From a bacterium (GTDB taxonomy: Bacteria; UBA9089; UBA9088; JAGUXG01), in contig JASEHO010000090.1 of NCBI GenBank assembly GCA_030018505.1, positions 1 through 6,377 on the forward strand: a stretch of 6,377 nt of DNA. Reading direction: 5' to 3'. The stretch's first letter is position 1, and every line of letters starts with the position of its first letter. The notes under the pieces were generated by a model. That model searched no databases and had not been told where the DNA came from. It saw only the letters and a list, made by a program, of their open reading frames with translations. A program made the position numbers and the translations under genes. Shown piece by piece: positions 1 through 5,866 of the stretch.

Positions 1-1997
1 CATAAGTGCTCAACAAATCTTCTCTCTGGTTCAGCCCTTGTAAAAATTACATCAACAGGTGTTTTGAATAGATATTGATTTATCTCCTTCTCTGCACTTT
101 TGGGCAGGCTTTCATCATTTCTAATCTCTTGAAGGATATCTTTAACTTCATTTATTAGTTCATTCTCATAATTATCAGTATAAAAAACAGTTGCATCGTG
201 CCTTAAATTCCCAATAGCTATAGTCTCTCTATCCATCTCGGTTGTAGATACAGGCTTTGGTTCATTTACCTTTCTCACATTTACAACCGTCTTTCCCTTC
301 TTTCTCAAAAGTGTTCCAAATGACTGAAGTATCTTCTGCCTGTTTTTTTCAACCAGTCTATCGCCCTTTATGCCTCTTCTATCCATTGACTCCCTAATTA
401 TCTTCCTTGCTACCTCTTTCGGAGGAAGCTCATTTTTAGTATATTCACCCTCTGGCAATCTTAAAATCTTGCCTTCCCATTCCCTTGTTCTGAATTCTTC
501 ATAAATCTTATTTATAATCTCATCAACAGCATAGGTGTTATATTCAATCAATGTGTTCTTTGAGGAAATCTCCCCGGCAAGACTTGTATATTCTGTGGTT
601 TTCTCATCATCTTCTATCTGGGCTATAAGTTCGATATAGCCTTTTGTGTAATCAAAAATCTCCGTATCCTTCTTTGCCTCTTTTTCTTGAGGGGTTTTAT
701 CGTAATTGATGTTGTAAAGTGTAAAATTATACTTAGCCCTGTCACCATCCCTTAAAACAGAGCTTGTTAATTTCATCTCTATTTCAAGGATTTCATCCAC
801 AAGCCCCTTGATATTCCTGCTCCATGCATCATGATTGAATACCCTCACCCGAGGCTGAGGCGTCTGGTATTCTGGAGGTATTCTTAAGCCCCTTCCCAGA
901 ACTTGTGCAATCAGAAGTTTTGAATTAAAAGCCCTGTCCTCCCATGGAACAATCTGAAAAACATTCTTCACATCCCAGCCTTCTGTAAGCATTAAAACAG
1001 AAACAATCCACTCTACAGGATCATCCTTATCATCTACACTCCTTAGTTTTGCTACATTTGCCTTATGCTCCTGTGCAGAGGTAACTATCAAGACCTTTTT
1101 CTCAACCCCCTCCCTTGACAGAGATTCCTTTCCTGCCAAAAAACCTATCAGGTTTTCAGTTAATCTCCTGGCATTCGTAATATCCTTTGTGATTAAAATG
1201 GTCAGTGGTTTTACCCGTCTGTATTTATTCTGGTTTTCAATATGATTGTCATATATCTTCTGAAATTTTTCAGTATCCCCTATGCTTTCGTCTTTACTGA
1301 CATAATCCACCATCTTAACCATTCGGTCATCCACAGCCTGCCTGAGAGAATATCTATAAACAACATCGTTAAAATACTCATCTTCAATATACGAAGTTCC
1401 TGTAAAACCAATCATAAACTTAAAGTTGTAATCAGGGTTTAAAAGAAATTCTTTCCATTTTTTAATATCCTGGCTTCCCCTGTCTCTACCTAAAACCTTA
1501 TTGTAGGCGTGATGCGCCTCATCACTCAAAACTAATACCCTTTCTCCATTACCCAGAAGGCTATCCCTTATAGATGACCCTGTTTTTTCAAAGACTGCAT
1601 GGATATTCTCAACACAAATATCTCCATCTTTTATGGTGCTGTTGGCATCAATAATCCTCGGATTTTTATATCTTGCATCTTCAGGAATTGCCTGTTTTAA
1701 CTTGCTGTCTCCGCTTAAAGACAAAAACTTTTCCATAAGCTCTTTTTCAATAGTCAGAGATGGACAGAGCACAAGCACTTTATCCACTAACCCAAATCCA
1801 AGCATTATCTGGGCAATGCCATAAATGACATAACTTTTACCTGTGGCTGTGGCTAAATCTATAGTGGCAGAAAGCTTATCAGGAAGCTGTAAATGTTGGA
1901 GATACTCGTTTATATCTTTGTATCTGGCTTGTAATTCTGAATTTTTGCTCCAGTTTTCTCTGACTAAACCCTCAACAGATTTATACCTGCCAGATGT
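1..1997 (-). pseudogene. Type III restriction enzyme Res-like helicase subunit; N-terminus missing, C-terminus beyond the window
   Basis: An uninterrupted minus-strand frame of about 665 codons runs off the left edge. It reads as the superfamily 2 helicase core of a type III-like Res subunit, which uses ATP to move on DNA and cuts unmodified sites together with Mod. Visible motifs in order are Walker A ATATGKS (1833-1853), motif II DEAHH (1509-1523), motif III region GFTGTSY (about 1388-1408), LTEGWDVKN and motif VI QVLGRGLRIP (about 880-910). The frame ends with EPERRFVEHL at the edge, so the PD-(D/E)XK nuclease domain expected at the C-terminus would lie outside. No start codon precedes Walker A in this frame: upstream it continues directly into DUF4411 sequence. 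The N-terminal region usual for the family is therefore missing, probably by deletion. Assignment to the Res family is firm; whether any protein is made is doubtful. Confidence 0.88.
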
Positions 1998-2413
1998 GTT
2001 GAAATATTCACAAACATTGGGAATCGTTGCTGCGTTTGGCTTCTTAAGTTCTTGTGTAATAACGCAGCCGTTGAGTATTTTTGCCTTTGCAATTACAAAC
2101 GGATCAGCAACAGGTTTACCCTGTAAACGCTCCTGCTTGCGAATAAGATACTGAAAATGAGAAACTTTGAATATTTCAACGACAAAGGCAAGTTTTCTTC
2201 AGGGGAAGGTTGTTGAAAAAGGTGCCGGTTGTCATTTGCCCACTGGGACAATCGGTCACCATATTCTCCAATCTCATTATAGACTTCACGAACCGAAATA
2301 ATGACTCCTTCCTTTACTAATTGATTAAACTTTTCCCACAAAGAAGGAAATCTATTTAAATAGAAGTGCTTGAATAGATTGATGAAGGCATCGCTGTCAA
2401 ACACATAAATCAT
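1998..2413 (-). pseudogene. DUF4411 PIN-like protein, frameshifted and fused to res
   Basis: The N-terminal half opens from ATG at 2413 as MIYVFDSDAFINLF, with the early acidic residues of a PIN-like nuclease fold (D6, D8) and further acids in REVYNEIGE (E43, E47). This frame is in register to about residue 76 (ENLP), then runs into unrelated sequence ending at 2093. The family continuation appears in the neighbouring frame as FVVEIFKVSHFQYL, then PVADPFVIAKAKILNG with the late Asp, then IPNVCEYFN. One base lost near 2184-2195 explains this. The joined product would be about 139 residues, roughly 20 short of what I expect for the family. The start overlaps the stop of the XRE-ImmA gene by four bases (ATGA). 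DUF4411 proteins are PIN-like and are regarded as likely toxins beside XRE/ImmA regulators. The split separates the acidic residues, so the toxin is probably inactive unless the frameshift is a sequencing error. Confidence 0.85.
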
Positions 2414-3576
2414 ACGGTAACCCCCTTTTGGAACAGCAATGCCTCCATACCAGGCACATTTTTTGCTTTTACCCCGAGATAGTCTGCAAGTTGTTTAATG
2501 GAGATTCGGTTTTGATATAAGCGGCTGAAGACCAATTCTATGTAACGCTCGCCAAGATAGACCCTTTTGTTAAGATAATAATCCCCTCCATTGCCTGTTT
2601 TACCCTTTTTCTTTCTCCATTCTTCAACCTTCTGTTTATAAAATTGCTGATTCACCAAATTCTTATCGTAGAACTTACGCAGAATTACTTCACGGCTGAC
2701 ACAGTATCGATTGGCTAAATTTTCTATGGTAGCATCATTAATGGAGAGTAATGCAATCTGCCTATCAAAATCATCATCAGGAACAAGAAATGCCCCAGCA
2801 AAATCATTACACAATACTTCAATTCGTTTATCATTACCATGTAAGAAATCAATATATCCTTCAATTGGCTTATCCACTCCACCAGTTCCTGATAAAAGAT
2901 GACATAACTCATGAAAAAGCGTAAAAATCTGACGGGTATTGGGTTTACTGTTATTGACATAAATAAGTGGAAACTGCTCATCATAAAGACAGAATCCTGA
3001 ATAGGAATTGTCCTTAAATACTTCCTTGAACACGAAAACTCCACATTTTTCAAGGGCATTACGCCATGCTTTGAATGCATCTTCTGCGTTTTTCCACTGT
3101 ATCTGGGTAGTCAATTCCACATTCAAGTATTTGCGAATATCTGTGATTATCTTGGAGATAGAGACACTGGGAGCAAATTTTAAATCACGCACAATTTGAT
3201 GTTCTGCCGGATTGACGCCTTCGAAAAGTTCAACCAGATTGAGTTGCATAGATTTCGCCTGCCTGAGTAAATATCGTATCCGAGAAGACATTCGTTGAAT
3301 TTCCTGCTCTGGCAAGGTGCGAAAAGCCTGTTTGGGGGTTTCTTCTACAGGCGGCTCAGGAAAAAAGAATATCGCCAATGGTCGTTTATAAATCTTATAA
3401 GACAGTGTTTCCAATTGGGGATAATTAGGAGAACCATTGCCTATTTCCCAATTAATTACTGTGTCTGTTGTAATGCTTTTCCTCTTAAGCTCAAGAACTA
3501 CTTCCTCGATGGAAAGACCAGCCGTTTTACGAGCCCATCGTAAAACTGCAGGATTTACTGGAATTGTCTGACTCAT
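2410..3576 (-). CDS. XRE-family regulator with ImmA/IrrE zinc metallopeptidase domain
   Basis: This complete 388-residue protein starts with an XRE-type helix-turn-helix (about residues 9-66; AGLSIEEVVLEL then TVINWEIGNGSPNYPQLETL), followed by the KRPLAIFFFPEPP segment typical of this two-domain family. The ImmA/IrrE (COG2856) peptidase domain spans about 140-300. It has the zinc motif HELCH at 222-226 and a likely third ligand E253 in RIEVLCNDFAGAFLVP. A C-terminal stretch (358-388, ISIKQLADYLGVK) could form another helix-turn-helix. Family members bind DNA as repressors, and some cleave a partner repressor; here the peptidase may control a toxin. The start overlaps the upstream small ORF by ATGA, and the stop overlaps DUF4411 by ATGA, so the three are translationally coupled. 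No key residue is missing. It is the best-preserved gene of the restriction-like cluster. A role as antitoxin or regulator for DUF4411 is inferred from position. Confidence 0.93.
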   Translation of the reverse strand: MSQTIPVNPAVLRWARKTAGLSIEEVVLELKRKSITTDTVINWEIGNGSPNYPQLETLSYKIYKRPLAIFFFPEPPVEETPKQAFRTLPEQEIQRMSSRIRYLLRQAKSMQLNLVELFEGVNPAEHQIVRDLKFAPSVSISKIITDIRKYLNVELTTQIQWKNAEDAFKAWRNALEKCGVFVFKEVFKDNSYSGFCLYDEQFPLIYVNNSKPNTRQIFTLFHELCHLLSGTGGVDKPIEGYIDFLHGNDKRIEVLCNDFAGAFLVPDDDFDRQIALLSINDATIENLANRYCVSREVILRKFYDKNLVNQQFYKQKVEEWRKKKGKTGNGGDYYLNKRVYLGERYIELVFSRLYQNRISIKQLADYLGVKAKNVPGMEALLFQKGVTV

Positions 3577-3728
3577 ATCTTCACCTCTAAAATCATCATC
3601 GTGTCGTTGCCGAAGATGTCCACTACTTTAACGGCCAATTTAAGAATCAACCCTTTTCTATCTCTTTGATCTCGCAAATCAAGATGGTAAGTCTGCCTAT
3701 TAATTCTGTAGTCCTGTACACCTTTCAT
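3573..3728 (-). pseudogene. C-terminal remnant resembling a type III Mod DNA methyltransferase
   Basis: A 51-codon ORF starts at ATG 3728 and reads MKGVQDYRINRQTYHLDL and, towards its end, LAVKVVDIFGNDTMMILEV. From memory of the family, the VKVVDIFGNDT block close to the C-terminus is characteristic of type III Mod (adenine-specific) methyltransferases, and the res gene downstream fits that. None of the catalytic motifs (FxGxG, DPPY) remain. Its stop overlaps the XRE-ImmA start by ATGA, as expected for a native mod-to-regulator junction. An AAGGA site eight bases before the ATG could permit translation, and an in-frame TGA lies a few codons upstream. I infer that mod lost nearly all of its 5' part when radC sequence came to lie next to it. 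It could instead be a genuine small protein of unknown role. Confidence 0.55.
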
Positions 3729-3732
3729 TTTA

Positions 3733-3972
3733 TCATTCCTTACTCAATAACCCCTCTGCCTGAAAGCTAAAATAACCATTCCTGCTAATAATTATATGGT
3801 CAATTACCTCAATCCCGGCTATCTTGCCAGATTCAATAAGCCTGGTTGTTAATCTTATATCTTCTTTGCTTGGTTCAAGATCACCAGAGGGATGGTTATG
3901 GACAAAAATAATTCCTGCCGCCCTATCACTTATAGCGTCAGCAAAAACCTCTCTTGGGTGAACATAAGGCAA
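3733..3972 (-). pseudogene. radC: RadC-like JAB/JAMM domain protein, 3' fragment
   Basis: The frame shows the C-terminal half of a RadC/UPF0758 JAB domain: YVHPREVFADAI, the metal-binding block HNHPSGDLEPSKED, then EVIDHIIISRNGYFSF and a normal-looking end GLLSKE. Full RadC proteins are about 200-230 residues, with a helix-hairpin-helix N-terminus and an early JAB strand carrying the catalytic glutamate; both are absent here. The only upstream start is a TTG at 3972 that lies inside the mazF coding sequence, in another frame. Homology begins around PYVHPREVF at about 3967, exactly where MazF homology ends, so this is a deletion junction rather than a real start. RadC-family proteins are common on mobile and defence islands, and their biochemical role is unsettled. 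The remaining piece should be non-functional. Confidence 0.85.
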
Positions 3973-4267
3973 ATTTTATAGCCTCATTTACCTCTTCCAT
4001 TCTTTTGATACTTAGAGTAACAATATACTCTCTCAACAAGCCTTTAGGAATAGTGATGATAGTATCAAGGTTTATTGCACATTCCTTTGGCATCCCATCA
4101 GCACCTGTTAATTTTACCTCAACAGGAATGTTACGAATGGTGGTTGTAATCTCGGCCACTGTTACGGCATTGCGAACCTCATACGCCCTATTGCGAGAAA
4201 GCAGAAGCACCGGTCCTCTGCTAACTGGAGCAGGCAGGTTTGCCAACCAGACCTCTCCTCTCTTCAT
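3938..4267 (-). CDS. MazF/PemK-type mRNA interferase toxin with altered C-terminus
   Basis: The protein opens MKRGEVWLANLPAPVSRGPV, the start of the MazF/PemK/CcdB-like barrel, followed by LLLSRNRAYEVRNAVTVAEI and TTTIRNIPVEV, then GMPKECAINLDTIITIPK. MazF toxins cut single-stranded mRNA at short sequences until blocked by their antitoxin. I choose ATG 4267 rather than the TTG two codons upstream because AGGAGG sits seven bases before this ATG. The ATG shares one base with the antitoxin stop (TAATG), so the pair is coupled. The family sequence ends near NEAIKFAL; the last eight residues, CSPKRGFC, are radC sequence read out of frame, replacing a normal end of about three residues. The catalytic core is intact, so the toxin may still work. 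Confidence 0.92.
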   Translation of the reverse strand: MKRGEVWLANLPAPVSRGPVLLLSRNRAYEVRNAVTVAEITTTIRNIPVEVKLTGADGMPKECAINLDTIITIPKGLLREYIVTLSIKRMEEVNEAIKFALCSPKRGFC

Positions 4268-4512
4268 TACCAATCCTCCTTCTGCATCAGGCCAGCAGCG
4301 ATTGTTGATGATACCTTAGCCATATCAATATCTTCTGGTATGCGGCTGTAACCTTCAGCATAAAGCTCTTCTTTCTTTATATTGTCCAAATGTTGAATGA
4401 AATGCTGGCAGGCTACTCTAATAAAAACAGATCTATTCTTAAAACCTATTTTTGTTCTCTGGGTAACCTCTTTGAGCAACCTCTCATCCATCGGCACCTG
4501 AATTGTCTTCAT
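4267..4512 (-). CDS. Ribbon-helix-helix (CopG/MazE-like) antitoxin
   Basis: The 81-residue protein begins MKTIQVPMDERLLKEVTQ, a beta-strand followed by a helix, then a loop and second helix KNRSVFIRVACQHFIQHL. This is the ribbon-helix-helix DNA-binding fold (about residues 1-45). The tail (46-81, through EELYAEGYSRIPEDIDMAK) is acidic and would be the part that covers MazF. It would neutralise the adjacent toxin and repress its own promoter. The start at ATG 4512 has a very strong AAGGAGG site six bases upstream and a good promoter further up. The stop overlaps the mazF start by one base. It is intact, which fits the need to keep the antitoxin while the toxin core survives. Confidence 0.93.
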   Translation of the reverse strand: MKTIQVPMDERLLKEVTQRTKIGFKNRSVFIRVACQHFIQHLDNIKKEELYAEGYSRIPEDIDMAKVSSTIAAGLMQKEDW

Positions 4513-4546
4513 TTTGCACCTCCTTCGCTAACTTTATCTCTATAAA

Positions 4547-4575
4547 ATTATATAATAATATCCACAATAAATCAA
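4547..4575 (-). promoter_or_regulatory. Sigma70-type promoter of the RHH-MazF operon
   Basis: On the minus strand a -35 box TTGATT (4570-4575) is followed by exactly 17 bp and a perfect -10 box TATAAT (4547-4552). Transcription would start near 4540, about 28 bases before the antitoxin ATG, leaving room for the AAGGAGG site. No comparable promoter is visible before radC', mod' or the XRE-ImmA gene, so this one may drive the whole string of genes to the left edge. Confidence 0.82.
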
Positions 4576-4593
4576 TTATACCGAGAATAAATC
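4554..4593 (-). repeat. Two contiguous 20-bp direct repeats over the promoter (candidate RHH operator)
   Basis: Read on the minus strand, GATTTATTCTCGGTATAATT (4574-4593) is followed directly by GATTTATTGTGGATATTATT (4554-4573), with 16 of 20 bases matching. The second unit fills most of the space between the -35 and -10 boxes. A 20-bp period is about two helical turns, so two repressor dimers would sit on the same DNA face. Ribbon-helix-helix antitoxins often bind such repeated sites. The operator role is inferred. Confidence 0.5.
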
Positions 4594-4613
4594 AGATTTG
4601 CAAAAGACTAAAA

Positions 4614-4688
4614 GGGATTAGAGAGTAGGGAATAGGGATTAGGTTTCATTTATTGCTACTCTCTACTCCCTAATCCCTACTCCCTATC
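4614..4688. repeat. G/C-asymmetric inverted repeat made of GGGATTA-like units
   Basis: The left part (4614-4643) is rich in GGGATTA/TAGGGA units and the right part (4656-4688) is its near complement. Two alternative stems are visible: 4626-4643 with 4669-4686 (17 of 18 paired) and 4614-4628 with 4656-4670 (14 of 15). The right arm lies at the place where the neighbouring DUF11 gene carries a similar but single-sided repeat at 6179-6210. Here it supplies the premature stop of the LamG-DUF11 gene. There is no convincing U-tract, so I do not call it an intrinsic terminator. Confidence 0.8.
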
Positions 4689-4854
4689 AGTACGCAGTGC
4701 TCCGGCAACACTTCAATAATATTGACATCCGTTGCTGTGGCAAAACCTGTGTTTGTATAGGTTATCGTATAGGTAACTGTGCCACCAGGGGAGGCATACT
4801 TCTTATCGCAGGTCTTCTTCAGGAGAATGTGGGGAATATGGGTTGGAAAACTGG
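4685..4854 (-). repeat. Direct repeat copy 1 (DUF11 coding segment)
   Basis: This 170-bp segment aligns without gaps to 6208-6377, with 17 mismatches by my count (about 90%). The 55 bases closest to 4854 are identical. Both copies encode the linker SFPTHIPHILLKKTCDKKY and the first DUF11 strands. The copies are 1523 bp apart in the same orientation and bracket the nucleotidyltransferase pair. The repeat probably extends beyond the window on the copy 2 side. Confidence 0.92.
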
Positions 4855-5132
4855 TTTTCTGTCCTTTCCATATCTTGAACTCATCGATTATGGCTTTATC
4901 CTGGGAGACAATCTTAAAGCTATTTTCAATTCCTATGCAACCTGTATAACTCTTTGTCCCTATAAGTTTGTTATCAATATAAAGAGAGCAACCATCAGGT
5001 CCCCATGTTACAGCAATATGATGCAATTCAAAAGCCTTCCAGAAGATATTAGTAGCGTTCAGACTAACTACAGAAACATTGTTTACCTGTAACACTTTAG
5101 CTCTCTTGAAGTAAAGATTAACCAGAGGGCAC

Positions 5133-5205
5133 AGAAAATCATTGCAAATTGCAAATTTAGCATTTAGCATTTTAATTTGAAATGCTAATTTTGCAATGAA
5201 ATTCT
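5133..5205. repeat. AT-rich imperfect palindrome, MITE-like, inside the LamG reading frame
   Basis: The ends agaaaatcattgcaaa and ttgcaatgaaattct are near inverted copies. Further inward, aaatttagcattt faces aaatgctaatttt, with extra internal duplications (ttgcaaattgcaaa, tagcatttagca). The element is about 73 bp and can fold into a long stem. On the minus strand it is read as FIAKLAFQIKMLNAKFAICN, which has no LamG character, so it looks like an insertion that kept the frame open. It is too short to carry a transposase and would have to be mobilised from elsewhere. Confidence 0.62.
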
Positions 5206-5267
5206 CCGTGAACTCGAGTCTTTCAGTCTTTTTACGGAAGTTAGGTAAACAGTTACCATTTTCCAAA

Positions 5268-5283
5268 CATCTTCACCACCTCC
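5268..5283 (-). promoter_or_regulatory. Strong ribosome-binding site with an orphan ATG
   Basis: The minus strand reads GGAGGTGGTGAAGATG just after the nucleotidyltransferase stop. The ATG at 5270 yields only MFGKW before a TAA, whereas the LamG frame is offset by one. The site probably once started the LamG-DUF11 gene or its predecessor, and a small indel or deletion broke the connection. Confidence 0.6.
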
Positions 5284-5287
5284 GTTT

Positions 5288-5866
5288 TTACTTAGCAAGA
5301 ATTCTCTTTACATCCTCATAAATCTCTGGCATCTCTAAAAGGGAAGCAAACTCTTTTAGGCTTTGTAAGATGTATCTCTTTCTTAAATTAGATTGGGATT
5401 TAATGATTCCTTCAATGTCTAAGATATCCTGAAGACGATGGGCTATTGCCTTAAGAATGATGAGGTCTTCTGGAGCAGGAAGGGGCAAGGTAAAATCTCC
5501 TATCTTCACCTGTTTACTCTTATCAATAGCTTTCTTTTCAAAGGGAAGCATGCCCAGAGAGATGTCTAAAGGAATATTGCTTTTTTTGTGATGCATTAAA
5601 AGCACCCTATTCTTTTTGGCAAACTCTTTGAGATTGTGAATTCGAGGTTCAATGTTTAGCTTTCTTGCCTCTTTTAAGAATAGATCAACATCCTTCTCCT
5701 CTAACCAGACCACTACATCAATATCCCTGGTAAATCGGGGTATTCCTAATATACTTGCTGCCACACCTCCAATGATCATCCCTGACCATTCTCCTTTATC
5801 CAAAAGCTTACAGATGGCCATTAAAGGATCAATTAGTGGTTTAAGTTGTTCTTTAGCTTTATCCAT
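5288..5866 (-). CDS. Nucleotidyltransferase-fold protein (AbiEii/MNT-like), candidate toxin
   Basis: The 192-residue protein has the polymerase-beta nucleotidyltransferase signature: GGVAASILGIPRFTRDIDVV with GG at 33-34 and metal-binding D48 and D50, and a probable third Asp, D101, in IPLDISLG. A C-terminal PEDLIILKAIAHRLQDILDI helix (132-151) resembles the conserved helix of AbiEii-like and related stand-alone nucleotidyltransferases. The family transfers nucleotides to RNA, protein or small substrates; several members are toxins of toxin-antitoxin or abortive-infection pairs. The substrate cannot be told from sequence. It overlaps the upstream small gene by 34 bases, and a GGGAGG site lies ten bases before its ATG. 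Both genes follow the DUF11 gene as one transcription unit. All catalytic positions are present, so it should be active. It could instead be an antibiotic-type nucleotidyltransferase, though the small partner makes that less likely. Confidence 0.88.
   Translation of the reverse strand: MDKAKEQLKPLIDPLMAICKLLDKGEWSGMIIGGVAASILGIPRFTRDIDVVVWLEEKDVDLFLKEARKLNIEPRIHNLKEFAKKNRVLLMHHKKSNIPLDISLGMLPFEKKAIDKSKQVKIGDFTLPLPAPEDLIILKAIAHRLQDILDIEGIIKSQSNLRKRYILQSLKEFASLLEMPEIYEDVKRILAK

Larger units (their letters stand above)
4670..5266 (-). pseudogene. LamG-DUF11 surface-type protein, degraded at both ends
   Basis: The 198-codon frame contains the second half of a LamG/concanavalin A-like domain (about residues 78-135: FELHHIAVTWGPDGCSLYID then AIIDEFKIWKG) and the beginning of a DUF11 domain (about 150-198: ASPGGTVTYTITYTNTG, VNIIEVLPEHCVLIG). 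Such proteins are normally large, secreted or cell-surface, and adhesive. Three defects are visible. There is no signal peptide and only a TTG start, while a strong ribosome site and ATG just upstream (5268-5283) lie in another frame. Residues about 20-44 are encoded by an AT-rich palindrome. The DUF11 domain stops after IGSRD inside a G-rich repeat, whereas the paralogue at 6055-6377 continues for about 45 more residues. The stretch 4685-4854 matches that paralogue at 153 of 170 bases. I read it as a duplicated, decaying copy. Confidence 0.72.

Noticed and set aside
1242..2154. Three plus-strand open frames (1242-1442, 1633-1824, 1843-2154)
   Set aside because: They lie opposite the continuous Res helicase frame and the DUF4411 tail and have no recognisable domain.
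2724..3080. Minus-strand open frame of 118 codons inside the XRE-ImmA gene
   Set aside because: It lies in another frame of a gene with intact catalytic motifs, so it is a shadow.
4267..4273. TTG at 4273 as the mazF start
   Set aside because: The ATG at 4267 has an ideal AGGAGG site seven bases upstream and gives the family-typical MKRGEVW start.
3954..4319. Plus-strand open frame of 121 codons opposite mazF
   Set aside because: It is antisense to the well-recognised MazF/RHH genes, has no ribosome site or family character, and is a shadow of their codon bias.
4614..4688. Intrinsic terminator
   Set aside because: Strong stems exist, but the arms are interleaved simple repeats and only a weak TTTT follows on the minus strand, so a repeat array explains it better.
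4697..5092. Plus-strand open frame of 131 codons opposite the LamG-DUF11 gene
   Set aside because: The minus strand shows clear LamG and DUF11 motifs and a paralogue conserved at the protein level; the plus frame shows no domain.
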